Part shown: in pieces, positions 25,939-34,562 of the stretch | How the letters are laid out: every line of letters begins with the position of its first letter | Position numbering within the stretch: the stretch's first letter is position 1 | From: CAZJYC01 sp964550165 | GTDB lineage: Bacteria > Acidobacteriota > Aminicenantia > Aminicenantales > Aminicenantaceae | Assembly: GCA_964550165.1 (NCBI GenBank) | Contig: CAZJYC010000001.1 | Coordinates: forward strand, 62,001 to 126,000 | Reading direction: 5' to 3' | Length of the DNA stretch: 64,000 bases | Position numbers and translations under genes: made by a program | The notes under the pieces: generated by a model | What the model was told of the DNA's origin: nothing | The model's database searches: none | Seen by the model: the letters and a program-made list of their open reading frames with translations, nothing else

Positions 25939-27237
25939 ATGAAAAATGGAAGAAATAAGGGCTCTAAAAAAGGGTATGAGGAAAAAGGCTTTATCATGCT
26001 GGTGGCCGTGATCGTCATGACGTTTTTGCTTCTTCTTGTAGCACCCTTTCTGTATCAGTTATCGACAGAGAACAGAAACACCAATAAATCTTCAACCTCT
26101 TTTGCCGCTCTTTCCCTGGCTGAGGCTGGAGTGGAAAGGGCGATCTGGGAGCTGAACTATGGAGACGTGTCCGGCTGGGAAGGTGACAGCAGCATGCGGA
26201 CGATGACCATTTCCGATTTTGAGTCCGCAAACGGGAATGTGCTGGGAAATATCGCCATCACCATCCAGAATCCGGACGGCACGAATCCTGTGATTGAAGC
26301 CACGGGCATCGTGGCTGGGTCTGGCTCCGAGCAGCTTATGAGAACAACCCGAGTCGTCTTGAAAAGGGATACCCCTCCTCCTGTTTTCGACTACGGAGTT
26401 TTTGGGGATGAGGGATTGGACCTGAATTCCAATGCCTTTATCGACAGCTACGATTCGAGAACAGGCGCGTATGGCGGTTCCAACGTTGGTTTTAACGGCA
26501 ATGTGGGCACCAATGCTGTCAATTACGGTTGCATCAGTCTGGACTCGAACGCCAGAATCTACGGCGATGCCTTCACCGGGCCCGAAAGTCAGCCGGATAA
26601 CATCATCATCACCCGCTCCAACTCGCTCATCACCGGGAAAAAAGGAGCCTTGTCCGAGGCCAAAGGATTGACCCCGATTTCTGTTCCGGAGGGACTTCAA
26701 TTCATGGGCGATTATAATCTTGGCGGTAACAGCCAGGATACGATCAGCCAGAGCGGGGAGTACACGTCCTTCAGATTAACGAGCAATGCCAAGGTGACCA
26801 TCGCCGCCGATGTCACTCTCTATATCACTGGGGATTTTTCCATGCAGAGCAATACCCGGCTTGAGATTGCCGAGGGTGTGACAGTCAGGCTCTATCTTGG
26901 AGGCACTTTCTTACAAAGCAGTAACACCCAGATCAACAACCTCTCCAAAGACCCAACCAAATTCGTAATCCTCGGCACCGAGACTTTTGACGGGCAGATG
27001 CAGTGGAATTCCAACTCTCAATTCTGGGGCTCCATCTATGTGCCCAGGGCCAATGTCAATTTCAACAGCAACGCGGATTTCTACGGCTCCATCGTGGCCA
27101 GGAGCGTGAATTCCATCGCCTCCAATGCCCGGATTCACTATGACGAAGCTCTGTCCGGGTTGGATATCGGAGCTCCTGACGACGACTGTCCTTATATCGT
27201 CAAATCCTGGCAGCAGAAGTTCAACCATAAACTGTAA
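25939..27237 (+). CDS. PilX/GspK-like minor pilin with long C-terminal domain, paralogue 3
   Basis: 432 residues from ATG 25939, which has GGAGG 9 bases upstream; the in-frame ATG at 25795 is rejected. Cleavage site in EKGFIMLVAVIVMTF; no Glu at +5. It shares AALSLAEAGVERAIWELNYGD with the other two, then YDSRTGAYGGSNVGFNG. The C-terminal half is a repetitive, Asn- and Ser-rich beta domain (LTSNAKVTIAADVTLYITG, SNTRLEIAEGVTVRLYLGG) and ends VKSWQQKFNHKL. The repeat pattern suggests a beta-helix-like fold similar to polymer-forming or adhesin domains. Followed by a strong terminator. Confidence 0.77.
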   Translation: MKNGRNKGSKKGYEEKGFIMLVAVIVMTFLLLLVAPFLYQLSTENRNTNKSSTSFAALSLAEAGVERAIWELNYGDVSGWEGDSSMRTMTISDFESANGNVLGNIAITIQNPDGTNPVIEATGIVAGSGSEQLMRTTRVVLKRDTPPPVFDYGVFGDEGLDLNSNAFIDSYDSRTGAYGGSNVGFNGNVGTNAVNYGCISLDSNARIYGDAFTGPESQPDNIIITRSNSLITGKKGALSEAKGLTPISVPEGLQFMGDYNLGGNSQDTISQSGEYTSFRLTSNAKVTIAADVTLYITGDFSMQSNTRLEIAEGVTVRLYLGGTFLQSSNTQINNLSKDPTKFVILGTETFDGQMQWNSNSQFWGSIYVPRANVNFNSNADFYGSIVARSVNSIASNARIHYDEALSGLDIGAPDDDCPYIVKSWQQKFNHKL

Positions 27238-27243
27238 GCACCA

Positions 27244-27292
27244 AGCGGTGACTGATGGCAGGAGGGCTTGTCCTCAGTCACCGCTTTTTTTT
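27244..27292 (+). terminator. Rho-independent terminator ending the pilin cluster
   Basis: A perfect 12-bp stem, AGCGGTGACTGA (27244-27255) with TCAGTCACCGCT (27274-27285), an 18-base loop, then a run of eight T. It lies between the convergent PilX-like gene and prepilin peptidase gene. Confidence 0.88.
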
Positions 27293-27312
27293 AACTTTTT
27301 TGAAAGAAATCC

Positions 27313-28089
27313 TCAGGGAACCAAATCCTTGAACAAACCCAAATAAGCCCTGAGTATTTTTTCTCCCCAGAGGAGGCTGAAATAGGCTGCGGGCGCAAGA
27401 AAAGTCCCGAAAGGAAGGGAGTAGTGGAGGCTCTTTTTTCTAAAAAGGATAAAAAAAATGCCGAACAGTGCGCCGGCCACGGATGCCATAATCAGGGTGA
27501 AAAAAGCCTGGCGCCAGCCGAGATAGGCGCCAATGAGGAGCATCATGGTCACATCGCCCATGCCCAAGCCTTCTTTTTTTCGGAGCAGATAATAAGCCCC
27601 ATAGACAACAAGGAGGAATGAAGCTCCGGCCACAGCCCCGACCAGAGCCTGGGTCAGATTCAGGTCCTTGCGGAAAAGGGAGTAGATGAGCGCCAGAGCT
27701 AAGCCGGAAAGGGTGATCTCATCGGGCAGAATCTGGTGGTAGTAGTCGATAAATCCCAGGACGATCAAAGCGCTGGCAAAGAGGCAGGAGGCAAAGAAAA
27801 AAAAGCTCAGCCTGTGCTGCGCATAGAGGAGGAGGAAGCTCAGGGGAGTCAGGAATTCGACCAGGGGATAGGAGAAGGGAATCCTGGCCTTGCAGTAACG
27901 GCACTTCCCCCGCAGAAGGATGTAGGAAAGGATGGGGATGTTGTCGGTGTACTTTATTTTTTGTTTGCAGCGGGGGCAGGAGGATGCGGGGCGGACGATG
28001 CTCATGCCCAGCGGAAGACGGTAGATGAGGACATTGAGAAAGCTTCCCCAGGCAAGTCCCAAAAAAATGATAAAAATTATCGCTTCCAT
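27313..28089 (-). CDS. pilD: Prepilin peptidase (PilD/GspO)
   Basis: 258 residues from ATG 28089, which begins at the first membrane helix; upstream in-frame starts to 28176 give an Arg/Gly-rich extension and are rejected. Features: GSFLNVLIYRLP, a zinc-type cysteine quartet (CPRC...CRYC), about seven membrane helices, and the two catalytic aspartates in FIDYYHQILPDEIT and GMGDVTMM. It cleaves the leader peptides of the pilin-like proteins encoded opposite and N-methylates the new end. Start overlaps the upstream TPR gene stop by 13 bases, so it is the last gene of the ABC/TPR operon. Confidence 0.94.
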   Translation of the reverse strand: MEAIIFIIFLGLAWGSFLNVLIYRLPLGMSIVRPASSCPRCKQKIKYTDNIPILSYILLRGKCRYCKARIPFSYPLVEFLTPLSFLLLYAQHRLSFFFFASCLFASALIVLGFIDYYHQILPDEITLSGLALALIYSLFRKDLNLTQALVGAVAGASFLLVVYGAYYLLRKKEGLGMGDVTMMLLIGAYLGWRQAFFTLIMASVAGALFGIFFILFRKKSLHYSLPFGTFLAPAAYFSLLWGEKILRAYLGLFKDLVP

Positions 28090-28943
28090 GGAATCGTCGG
28101 TGCCTTGACCTCCCCGGTCTGAGAATCGTAGAGATAGTCCTTGCCGTCCAGGTCTTTGGGCAGTGTGGCGAGACACCCGGCTTTGACCAGCCGGGAGAGG
28201 TCCATGGGGTTGCGGCCGTATCTCTCCTTAAACTTTTCTATGGCCTGGCTGATGTTTTGAATATCGATCGCGGCCTTGACCTGGTAGATATGATTCTCGG
28301 CGATTTTCTTGATCCTGTCTTCCTCTGCTGTCTGGTAGATTTCGGTCCAGGTCTGCAAAGATGTTTTGTAATCCATGGACTTGAAGGCAGCATCGGCGTA
28401 AAGCCTTTGGACGATGTCCGGTGCGCTTTCAATGGCCATAGCCTTTTTGTAGTATTCCAGAGCCAGCGGATGGTCCTTCCTAAACATCTGGACATAATGT
28501 CCGCCCAGGTAGGGGAAAATCCATTGCTCTGGATTTCTCTCCAGGCCCCTGTCAAGAATTTTCAAAGCCAGGTCCAGGTCTCTCGCCTCGTAAACGGCAA
28601 TGAGAGATCCGATATCGTAAGGGTCAAAATATTTTGGGTCCAATTCAGAGATGATCGAGAAAATGTGGTCGAGGTATTCGAACCGGTCAGCGATTGTCTC
28701 GTCGCTGTAATACTGGATGGCCCAGAGATAGATGAGGTCTGCCAGGAGCGGCGAGTTGCCGAAGGTGGCGAACTTGAGATATTTTCCCGAGGGAACGTAG
28801 ATGATGGAGGAACCGGGAACATTTTTGCGGGCGATGGCGTCGGTTTCGACCTTCAAGGCCATGAAAAGCCCGCAGCTCAGGATGAGCAGAAAGACAAGAA
28901 ACAGGGTGCTGAATCCTTTTTGTATTTTGAGCCTTTTTCTCAT
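28077..28943 (-). CDS. Membrane-anchored TPR protein with pilin-like C-terminal motif
   Basis: 288 residues: an N-terminal membrane anchor (LFLVFLLILSCGLFMAL), a TPR-type helical region (~60-215; DRFEYLDHIFSIISELDPKY, DIVQRLYADAAFKSMDYK), and a C-terminal segment EKFKERYGRNPMDLSRLV...GKDYLYDSQTGEV that resembles the C-terminal part of GspG-type pseudopilins. It sits between the ABC permease and the prepilin peptidase. It could handle or assemble substrates of the pilus/secretion machinery; that is inference from context. The family is common in Acidobacteria-like genomes but has no defined role that I know of. Confidence 0.72.
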   Translation of the reverse strand: MRKRLKIQKGFSTLFLVFLLILSCGLFMALKVETDAIARKNVPGSSIIYVPSGKYLKFATFGNSPLLADLIYLWAIQYYSDETIADRFEYLDHIFSIISELDPKYFDPYDIGSLIAVYEARDLDLALKILDRGLERNPEQWIFPYLGGHYVQMFRKDHPLALEYYKKAMAIESAPDIVQRLYADAAFKSMDYKTSLQTWTEIYQTAEEDRIKKIAENHIYQVKAAIDIQNISQAIEKFKERYGRNPMDLSRLVKAGCLATLPKDLDGKDYLYDSQTGEVKAPTIPWKR

Positions 28944-28948
28944 CGGTC

Positions 28949-29713
28949 TTAAGTGAAATCTCTATTCCTGAAAATGAGAACAGCCAGGGCCAGGACAAAA
29001 AGCGTGTAAAAAATTCCGTAGAGAGTGGAGAAAAGGAAAATCCTGGGAGGGATGGGAAGATGGTGAACGACTTCCATTTTGAAGTTGAAGTTTTCAAGGT
29101 CGGGGACGAAGTGATAAAGGACCTGGGCAAGAGTTTTTCCCGCGCCGGGCTTCACCTTCTGGATGAGCGTCTCCAGTCCCCAGGAGGTGTGGCCGATGAG
29201 GTAGAAGGAGAGGGAAAAAAGCGAACTGAGGATGGGAGTGGAGAAGCAGGAAAAAAGAAGGGCGACCGCGGTCAGGAGGCAGAACTCGATAAAGATGAAG
29301 AGGATGGCGACAAGCATTGGCCATTCGATTTTGAAGGTGTGAAAGAAAACGACAGCCAGAAAAATAACACTCATCAGGAGGAGCATCACAAAAAGAGTCA
29401 AAACCAGTCCAAAATATTTGCCCAGCAGAAACTGATAGCGGTGGATGGGCTTGACGAGAAGAGTGTAGAGCGTTTTCTTATCGATTTCTTTGTAGACAAG
29501 TCCGACGCCCATCAAGATCGCCATCAGAGCGCCAAAAAGCGAGAGAGAAGCGAGTCCGACATCCTTGATGATTTTCACCCGGTCTCCGACGGTGAGCAGA
29601 GCCAGGATGCGGGCGAAGATAATGCAGACAGCGGCAAAAAAGAGAAGGAGGTAAAGGACGCGGTCGCGGATAGCTTCCTTGAAGGTGTTGAGAGCAATGG
29701 CCACGATTTTCAT
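28949..29713 (-). CDS. ABC-2 type transporter permease
   Basis: 254 residues with about six membrane helices and the start MKIVAIALNTFKEAIRDRVLY, typical of NosY/ABC-2 permeases. It includes the conserved segment YTLLVKPIHRYQFLLGKYFG. Partner of the ATPase immediately upstream (4-base overlap). Substrate unknown; in this family the pairs export or reposition diverse cargo. It is followed after 5 bases by the TPR gene. Confidence 0.85.
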   Translation of the reverse strand: MKIVAIALNTFKEAIRDRVLYLLLFFAAVCIIFARILALLTVGDRVKIIKDVGLASLSLFGALMAILMGVGLVYKEIDKKTLYTLLVKPIHRYQFLLGKYFGLVLTLFVMLLLMSVIFLAVVFFHTFKIEWPMLVAILFIFIEFCLLTAVALLFSCFSTPILSSLFSLSFYLIGHTSWGLETLIQKVKPGAGKTLAQVLYHFVPDLENFNFKMEVVHHLPIPPRIFLFSTLYGIFYTLFVLALAVLIFRNRDFT

Positions 29714-30627
29714 CTTTGCTTCACCATCTCCACAAAAATATCTTCGAGTGTTTCTGTCCTGGGAGTTAAGGAATGGATTTTCCCTTTCTTGGAGTGGACA
29801 AGTTCGAGAATTCTCTCGACATTATCCTCATTCAAGACTTTGAGCAGCATCCTGCCGCCTTTGACCGAAAAGCTTTCCCCGAGCCCTTCCAGATCTTTGT
29901 CGTCCAAGCCAGAAAGCGTAATTTCTGTGAACAATATTCTTTCAGAAACAAGCTCGTGAAGGGATCCTTGGTTGATGATTTCTCCGCTGACGATGATCGC
30001 CACCCGGTCGCAGATCATCTCGATGTCCTGGAGGATGTGGGAGGAGAGGAAGACAGTCTTGCCTTCTTCTTTGAGCCGGATGATGACGTCCCTCAGCTCT
30101 TTTCTTCCCAGGGGGTCCAGGCCTCCCAGAGGCTCATCGAGAAGGACAAGAGAAGGGTCGTTGAGCAGGGCCTGGGCCAGGCCTATTCTCTGGAGCATGC
30201 CGCGGGAAAACTTCCGCAGCTGGAGGTTTGCCGCCGTTTCCAGGCCAACAATCCGGAGCATGTTTTTGATTTTTTCTTCTTTCTCTTTTTTCTCCATCAG
30301 GAAGAGCTGGCTGTAGAAATGAAGGAATTCCGAAGCGGTCAGATAATCGTAGAAATAGGGATTTTCGGGGAGAAAACCGATTTTTTCTTTGGCTTTGAGG
30401 GAAAGGTGGGGATGGCCGAAGATCTCTATCTTTCCTTTCTCCGCGTGGATCAGGCCGAGGATGCATTTGATGGTTGTCGTCTTGCCCGCGCCGTTCGGGC
30501 CAAGATAGCCAAAAATTTCTCCCTCTTCGACAGAGAGAGATATGCCCTTGAGGATTTTCTTTTTTCTGAGAAGGAATCCGACCTTGAACGATTTGTGGAG
30601 GTCTTCAACTTTGAGTACAGCAGCCAT
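29710..30627 (-). CDS. ABC transporter ATP-binding protein
   Basis: 305 residues: Walker A GPNGAGKTTTIK, Q-loop (GFLPENPYFYDYL), signature FSRGMLQRIGLAQAL, Walker B LVLLDEPLGGLDP, H-loop SSHIL. The C-terminal ~80 residues are the extension usual for ABC-2 export systems. First gene of a four-gene minus-strand operon ending with the prepilin peptidase. A sigma-70-type promoter lies just upstream, with a very short leader (about 8 bases). Confidence 0.93.
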   Translation of the reverse strand: MAAVLKVEDLHKSFKVGFLLRKKKILKGISLSVEEGEIFGYLGPNGAGKTTTIKCILGLIHAEKGKIEIFGHPHLSLKAKEKIGFLPENPYFYDYLTASEFLHFYSQLFLMEKKEKEEKIKNMLRIVGLETAANLQLRKFSRGMLQRIGLAQALLNDPSLVLLDEPLGGLDPLGRKELRDVIIRLKEEGKTVFLSSHILQDIEMICDRVAIIVSGEIINQGSLHELVSERILFTEITLSGLDDKDLEGLGESFSVKGGRMLLKVLNEDNVERILELVHSKKGKIHSLTPRTETLEDIFVEMVKQR

Positions 30628-30641
30628 GAAAATTCTTTCCT

Positions 30642-30669
30642 ATTATACGGAAATCATGGATTATTTCAA
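30642..30669 (-). promoter_or_regulatory. Sigma-70-type promoter for the ABC/TPR/prepilin peptidase operon
   Basis: Minus strand: TTGAAA (30669-30664), 16-base spacer, TATAAT (30647-30642). AGGAAAG follows the -10 and could serve as ribosome site only if transcription starts unusually close; the leader is otherwise about 8 bases. Confidence 0.6.
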
Positions 30670-30687
30670 ATTAAAAAGGTTAACGAG

Positions 30688-30872
30688 TAAGCATCTTTTT
30701 TTCCGTGAAGGCAGATGATGATAAGAGCTAACTCTCACAACGCTGGTTTCCATCCCTCCTCGCCAAAGACCCTCCCAGCCACCACCATGGGCTTCGGAGG
30801 GACGGAAACCAGCGCCTCCATTCCTCAGCCTATTGTATCTCTTAATCTCATCACGGGAAAAAAGATGCTTCC
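30688..30872. repeat. R1 dispersed palindromic element, copy 2, with flanking 10-bp direct repeats
   Basis: The element begins TAAGCATCTTTTTTTCCG and ends GGGAAAAAAGATGCTTCC, with the same inner inverted pair as copy 1 (GGTTTCCATCCCTCC; GGAGGGACGGAAACC). It is flanked by GGTTAACGAG (30678-30687) and GGCTAACGAG (30873-30882), a 9-of-10 direct repeat consistent with a target-site duplication. Confidence 0.92.
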
Positions 30873-30929
30873 GGCTAACGAGACTCCCAATCTGCCATTT
30901 AATATCATCGTGAAACATTGAAATAGAAA

Positions 30930-31860
30930 TTATTTGAGATTTTCTTCAAACAGCTTGAAGATGCGTTTGTACTCGTCGGCCCAGGAAGCGTTGTTGTGGA
31001 AGGAATGTCCTTCCACTGGATAGAAGGCGATTTCCCAGTTATCCTTCCTGAGCTCGATGAGCCTCTGAGCAAGCCGGACTGTATCCTGAAAATGGACATT
31101 GGTGTCCACCATGCCGTGGCAGATGAGAAGAGCTCCCTTGAGGCCCCCGGCAAAGTAGAGAGGAGAACTCTGCTTGTAAGCCTCGGTGTCCTGGTGAGGG
31201 AGGTTGAGAATGTCGACCGTGTAGCCTGGATGATAGTGGGCCCAATCCGTGACCGGCCTTAAAGCGGCTCCGGCCTTGAAGGTCTCCGCAGCTTTGAACA
31301 TGGCCATCAAGGTCAGGGAGCCGCCATAGCTTCCGCCGTAGCAGCCGATTCTCCAAGGATATTTTTTCCTGGTCAAAGGTGAAATTCACGCCGGATTCAC
31401 GCTCGTCGGTCGCCGTGAGCTGAGTCGTTTTTCCTGAAGGAATATCCAGAAGGTAAATGTCTCCTCCGCGGGTGAAAAGGGCTCTCTTCCTTTCTTTGTC
31501 GAATCTGATTTCCATGCCGAAGAAGCCCGAATAACGGGAAAAGGAAGACCGGGAGGGAAAGGGTGGGAGCTTGAGCAAGTCTTCAATCTTTATTGTCTGA
31601 GGGGTGAGATTTGTTTTGGTGATTGCGTGGAATTCCGCGCTCTTCTCGCCCGGCTTTTGCCAGCGGAAATAGAGCTTGGTTCCATCCATTGACCATATGA
31701 TGCTCGAGGGCGCTGTTCCCACAAGCTCAGTCCCTTCCATGATGGCGTCGATCGTCAGCTCCCAGGGAGGAGCTTTTTTCTCCTGAGCCTGGATCGTTCC
31801 GAAGACAAGAAGTAAAATGAAAAGCATATAAAGAAGGTGTTTTTTTGCTTTTTGCGCCAT
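30930..31860 (-). pseudogene. S9 (DPP IV/prolyl oligopeptidase-like) peptidase with large internal deletion
   Basis: The 5' part encodes a signal peptide and the beginning of a DPP IV-like beta-propeller (about 165 residues, to SGVNFTFDQEK). At about 31375 the sequence jumps, in another frame, into the C-terminal alpha/beta-hydrolase domain: RIGCYGGSYGGSLTLM (nucleophile Ser in GGSYGG), the catalytic Asp region HGMVDTNVHFQD and His region PVEGHSFHN. Some 400 central residues of a normal ~700-residue enzyme are missing and the frames do not match, so this is a decayed gene. The true start is probably ATG 31860 (TGGAGG upstream). Confidence 0.85.
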
Positions 31861-31918
31861 TTCAACCTCCATTTTTTTACTCTGAAATTTTTTAATGCTC
31901 AGATTCCTGTATCCTACT

Positions 31919-32377
31919 TTAAATCAACTGGACTATCTTTTCCAGCCACTGGCGGTCCACTGCGGAAAAAGCATCGTATTTCCGGCTGTCGACATCGAGC
32001 ATAGCCCAGACTTGGCTGTTTTTGTCAAAGAGGGGAACGACGATTTCCGAGTTAGAGCGGCTGTCGCAGGCAATGTGGCCTGGGAATTTATGAACATCGG
32101 GCACGATGATTGTTTTCCTGCTTCGGATTCCTGCCCAGCATACGCCTTTGTTTTTCTCCAGGACTTGGCAGGCCAGCGGACCCTGGTAGGGACCGACAGT
32201 TAGCTCCCCCTCAACAAGGATGTAGAATCCGGTCCAGAAGAACTGGGGCATCTTGTGGTGGAGAAGGGCGGCTGCGGTCGCCAGGCGAGCGGTCTTATTT
32301 TCCGTTTGAACGAGGAGAGTTTGAAGCTGCTGATAGATTCTTCTGTATCTTTCTTCACGCCTTTTTTTATCGACCAT
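31919..32377 (-). CDS. msrC: Free methionine-(R)-sulfoxide reductase (GAF-fold, MsrC type)
   Basis: 152 residues, a single GAF domain of the fRMsr family. The three redox cysteines are present: PLACQVL, KGVCWAG and HIACDSRSNSEIVVPL, the last with the conserved SxSEIVVP pattern. It reduces free L-methionine-(R)-sulfoxide using thioredoxin and protects against oxidative damage. It lies 47 bases upstream of the degraded S9 peptidase on the same strand; no functional link is evident. Confidence 0.93.
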   Translation of the reverse strand: MVDKKRREERYRRIYQQLQTLLVQTENKTARLATAAALLHHKMPQFFWTGFYILVEGELTVGPYQGPLACQVLEKNKGVCWAGIRSRKTIIVPDVHKFPGHIACDSRSNSEIVVPLFDKNSQVWAMLDVDSRKYDAFSAVDRQWLEKIVQLI

Positions 32378-32985
32378 GAAAGCACGTCCTAACAGGAGTG
32401 CGGGCTGTTGTCAGCAAAAGGGGGGTTGATGATGGGAACCAAAAAGGTGGGGGCTCTCTCCAGCCCGCCAAAGAGAACCTTTACCATTATAACAAAAAAA
32501 ATACGATTGTAAAGAGAAAAATTAAAAAATTTTAAATTTTTTTTAGAAATACGAAAGTTCATGAGGAAATGAATGCTCATCAGAAAAATTATCATTCCGA
32601 GTTAACAGAATGGGCTATTCTGGATTAATTCATGAATAATCCAGCCCATTAACAATAGACATGATTGATTCATGAATTTGTCATGACCTCAGGACACCCG
32701 CAAACCATGAAAATAGCCGATTTGTTGAAAGCGTTGAAGTTACGAGGCTATTTTCTAGGTAATAATCCAGGCCATTAACAAAGAGATTTCGCGAAAAATG
32801 TCCGAGCGAAATACAGAAAAGGATAGTCGGAAATTAAGGTATGACCCCATATTTTTTTCATAAAATTATCTTGACAATGTTACTTATTTCTTATAAATAG
32901 TTGAGACAGAATTAAGAGGTGACAGGTCTCACTAAACAATCCCTCCTGAAAGCGGAGGAATTAAAGTAATTATTTGGAGGTTTTG
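32378..32985 (+). other. AT-rich intergenic region with short repeats and promoter
   Basis: About 610 bases without a convincing gene. It contains a palindrome around 32601-32653 (GTTAA..TGGGCT...CTGGATTA...TAATCCAGCCCATTAAC) and a near-identical 21-base direct repeat, AATAATCCAG(C/G)CCATTAACAA, at 32635-32655 and 32761-32781. A 23-codon ATG frame at 32707-32778 between them has no ribosome site. A promoter lies at 32871-32897. The leader of the next gene holds a CCTCC/GGAGG hairpin near 32942-32959. Confidence 0.5.
32871..32897 (+). promoter_or_regulatory. Possible sigma-70 promoter for the FadL-type gene
   Basis: TTGACA (32871-32876) and TATAAA (32892-32897) with a short 15-base spacer; TAAATA two bases further would give 17. 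Leader of about 85 bases. Confidence 0.45.
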
Positions 32986-34281
32986 ATGAAGAAAAAGGTC
33001 AAGGTGATCATTCTGTCTTTTCTGGCATTTTTGGGTCTGAGCCTTTCTGCTTATGGCGCTGGTTTTCTCATCTACGAGCACGGCGCAGCGGCCATGGCCA
33101 TGGGAGGCGCCTTTGTGGCCATAGCCAATGATCCCACGGCCATTTTCCACAATCCCGCTGGCATCGCCTTTTTGGATGGAACGCAGGTTTCTGTTGGGAC
33201 AACCCTGATTATCCCCAGAACAACCTTGACAATGCCCAATATTCAACTTGTCGATCCCGGATACTCTACGACTTATGATGCCAAAAGTCAGGTGTTCTAT
33301 CCTTCCACGTTTTACATCACGCAGAAGATTACAGACAGAATCGTAGCCGGCTTCGGATTCTTCTCACCCTACGGTCTGGGGACAGAATGGCCAGAAGACT
33401 ATCCGCTGAGGTATATTGCCACCAAAGATGACATGAAGAGTTTCTTCTTCAATCCCGTGGTCGCCGTTAAACTGACTGATAATTTCTCAGCGGCTTTTGG
33501 CGTCTCCTACATCCGGGCCGACTTAAAGTTTAACCTTGTCAATTATGCGGACTTTACAGATTTTGGCGGCGGTGCCTATGATGTTCCTGTTGCTGTCGAA
33601 GGAAGTGGAAGTGCCTGGGGCTTGAACGCCGGTGTGCTTTACAAGGGAGAGAAAGTCTCTTTAGGGTTCAACTGGCGCGGGGGATTCTCCATCGATTTTG
33701 AGGGAGACCTGACGCTCGATAGCTCCAACGTCGATGATCCGTTCAAGCCGTATATTCCTCCTTCAGGAGAGGTTTCGACCACTTTCAGTTTTCCCCACAT
33801 TCTGGCTGCAGGAGTGGCGTTTAACCTGACCGAAAAGCTGATGCTTTCCTTCGATGCTCATTATGTCCTCTGGAGCTGTTATGATGAGTTTGATATCGAA
33901 ATCGATTATCCTGATCCCTGGGAAGACGAGACAACCACAGTCGAGGAAAACTGGAAAGACAGCTGGCTCTTCAGGGGCGGCATCCAGTACAAGCTCAGTG
34001 AAAGCTTTGCTCTGAGGGCAGGGATTCTTTATGATCAGACTCCCCAGCCGGTGGAAACCATGGATCCCTTGCTGGCTGATGCTAACCGGTGGGCGTTCAC
34101 GGCTGGCTTTGGCTACAAAGCCGGCAGTTTTATCCTCGATGTCGCCTATCTGCTTGAGATTTTCAACGACAGGACAAGCCCCAACAGAGATATCTATTTG
34201 ACTCCATTTGGCAATCTGGGCGAAGGCACATACTCCACAACCGCCCATCTCATCGGAGTCAGCTTGCGCTTTGTGTTTTAG
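32986..34281 (+). CDS. FadL/OmpP1/TodX-type outer membrane transport protein
   Basis: 431 residues from ATG 32986 (TTGGAGG upstream; the in-frame TTG at 32974 overlaps that site). Signal peptide to about residue 24, then the mature N-terminus GFLIYEHGAAAMAMGGAFVAIANDPTAIFHNPAGIA, shown here only as key elements AMAMGGAFVA and NPAGIAFL, which are the FadL-family signature. The rest is a predicted beta-barrel ending in an aromatic residue (SLRFVF). FadL proteins carry hydrophobic compounds across the outer membrane and confirm a diderm host. Confidence 0.92.
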   Translation: MKKKVKVIILSFLAFLGLSLSAYGAGFLIYEHGAAAMAMGGAFVAIANDPTAIFHNPAGIAFLDGTQVSVGTTLIIPRTTLTMPNIQLVDPGYSTTYDAKSQVFYPSTFYITQKITDRIVAGFGFFSPYGLGTEWPEDYPLRYIATKDDMKSFFFNPVVAVKLTDNFSAAFGVSYIRADLKFNLVNYADFTDFGGGAYDVPVAVEGSGSAWGLNAGVLYKGEKVSLGFNWRGGFSIDFEGDLTLDSSNVDDPFKPYIPPSGEVSTTFSFPHILAAGVAFNLTEKLMLSFDAHYVLWSCYDEFDIEIDYPDPWEDETTTVEENWKDSWLFRGGIQYKLSESFALRAGILYDQTPQPVETMDPLLADANRWAFTAGFGYKAGSFILDVAYLLEIFNDRTSPNRDIYLTPFGNLGEGTYSTTAHLIGVSLRFVF

Positions 34282-34316
34282 GATTGGGATAAAAATTCAA
34301 ACTGGAGGTAAAATAA

Positions 34317-34514
34317 ATGGCTTATGAATTCACCAACTCAAAAGGGGTCAAGTACTATTTGCATTTCAGAGATGTCAATCTGAAGGGCGGTCGGACCCAG
34401 AGGATCTATTATTTTGCCCGGGACGTCAGGCAGGGGGCATTGGACTCTGTTCCGGCTGGATACAAGGTCATGGAAACAAAAAGAACAGGTATGCCCATCC
34501 TGAAGAAAGCATAA
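34317..34514 (+). CDS. Conserved small protein of unknown function
   Basis: 65 residues with no signal peptide. It has a strong GGAGG ribosome site 10 bases before the ATG and a strong terminator after it. The sequence FTNSKGVKYYLHFRDVNLKG and RIYYFARDV is compact and beta-rich, ending in a basic tail. I recall similar short proteins in environmental genomes but no function. It lies 35 bases after the FadL-type gene, probably in the same transcript. Confidence 0.72.
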   Translation: MAYEFTNSKGVKYYLHFRDVNLKGGRTQRIYYFARDVRQGALDSVPAGYKVMETKRTGMPILKKA

Positions 34515-34562
34515 TATTTCTATCGGTCATTAGCTTCTCGAGGCCAAAAAGAATTTCCGCTT

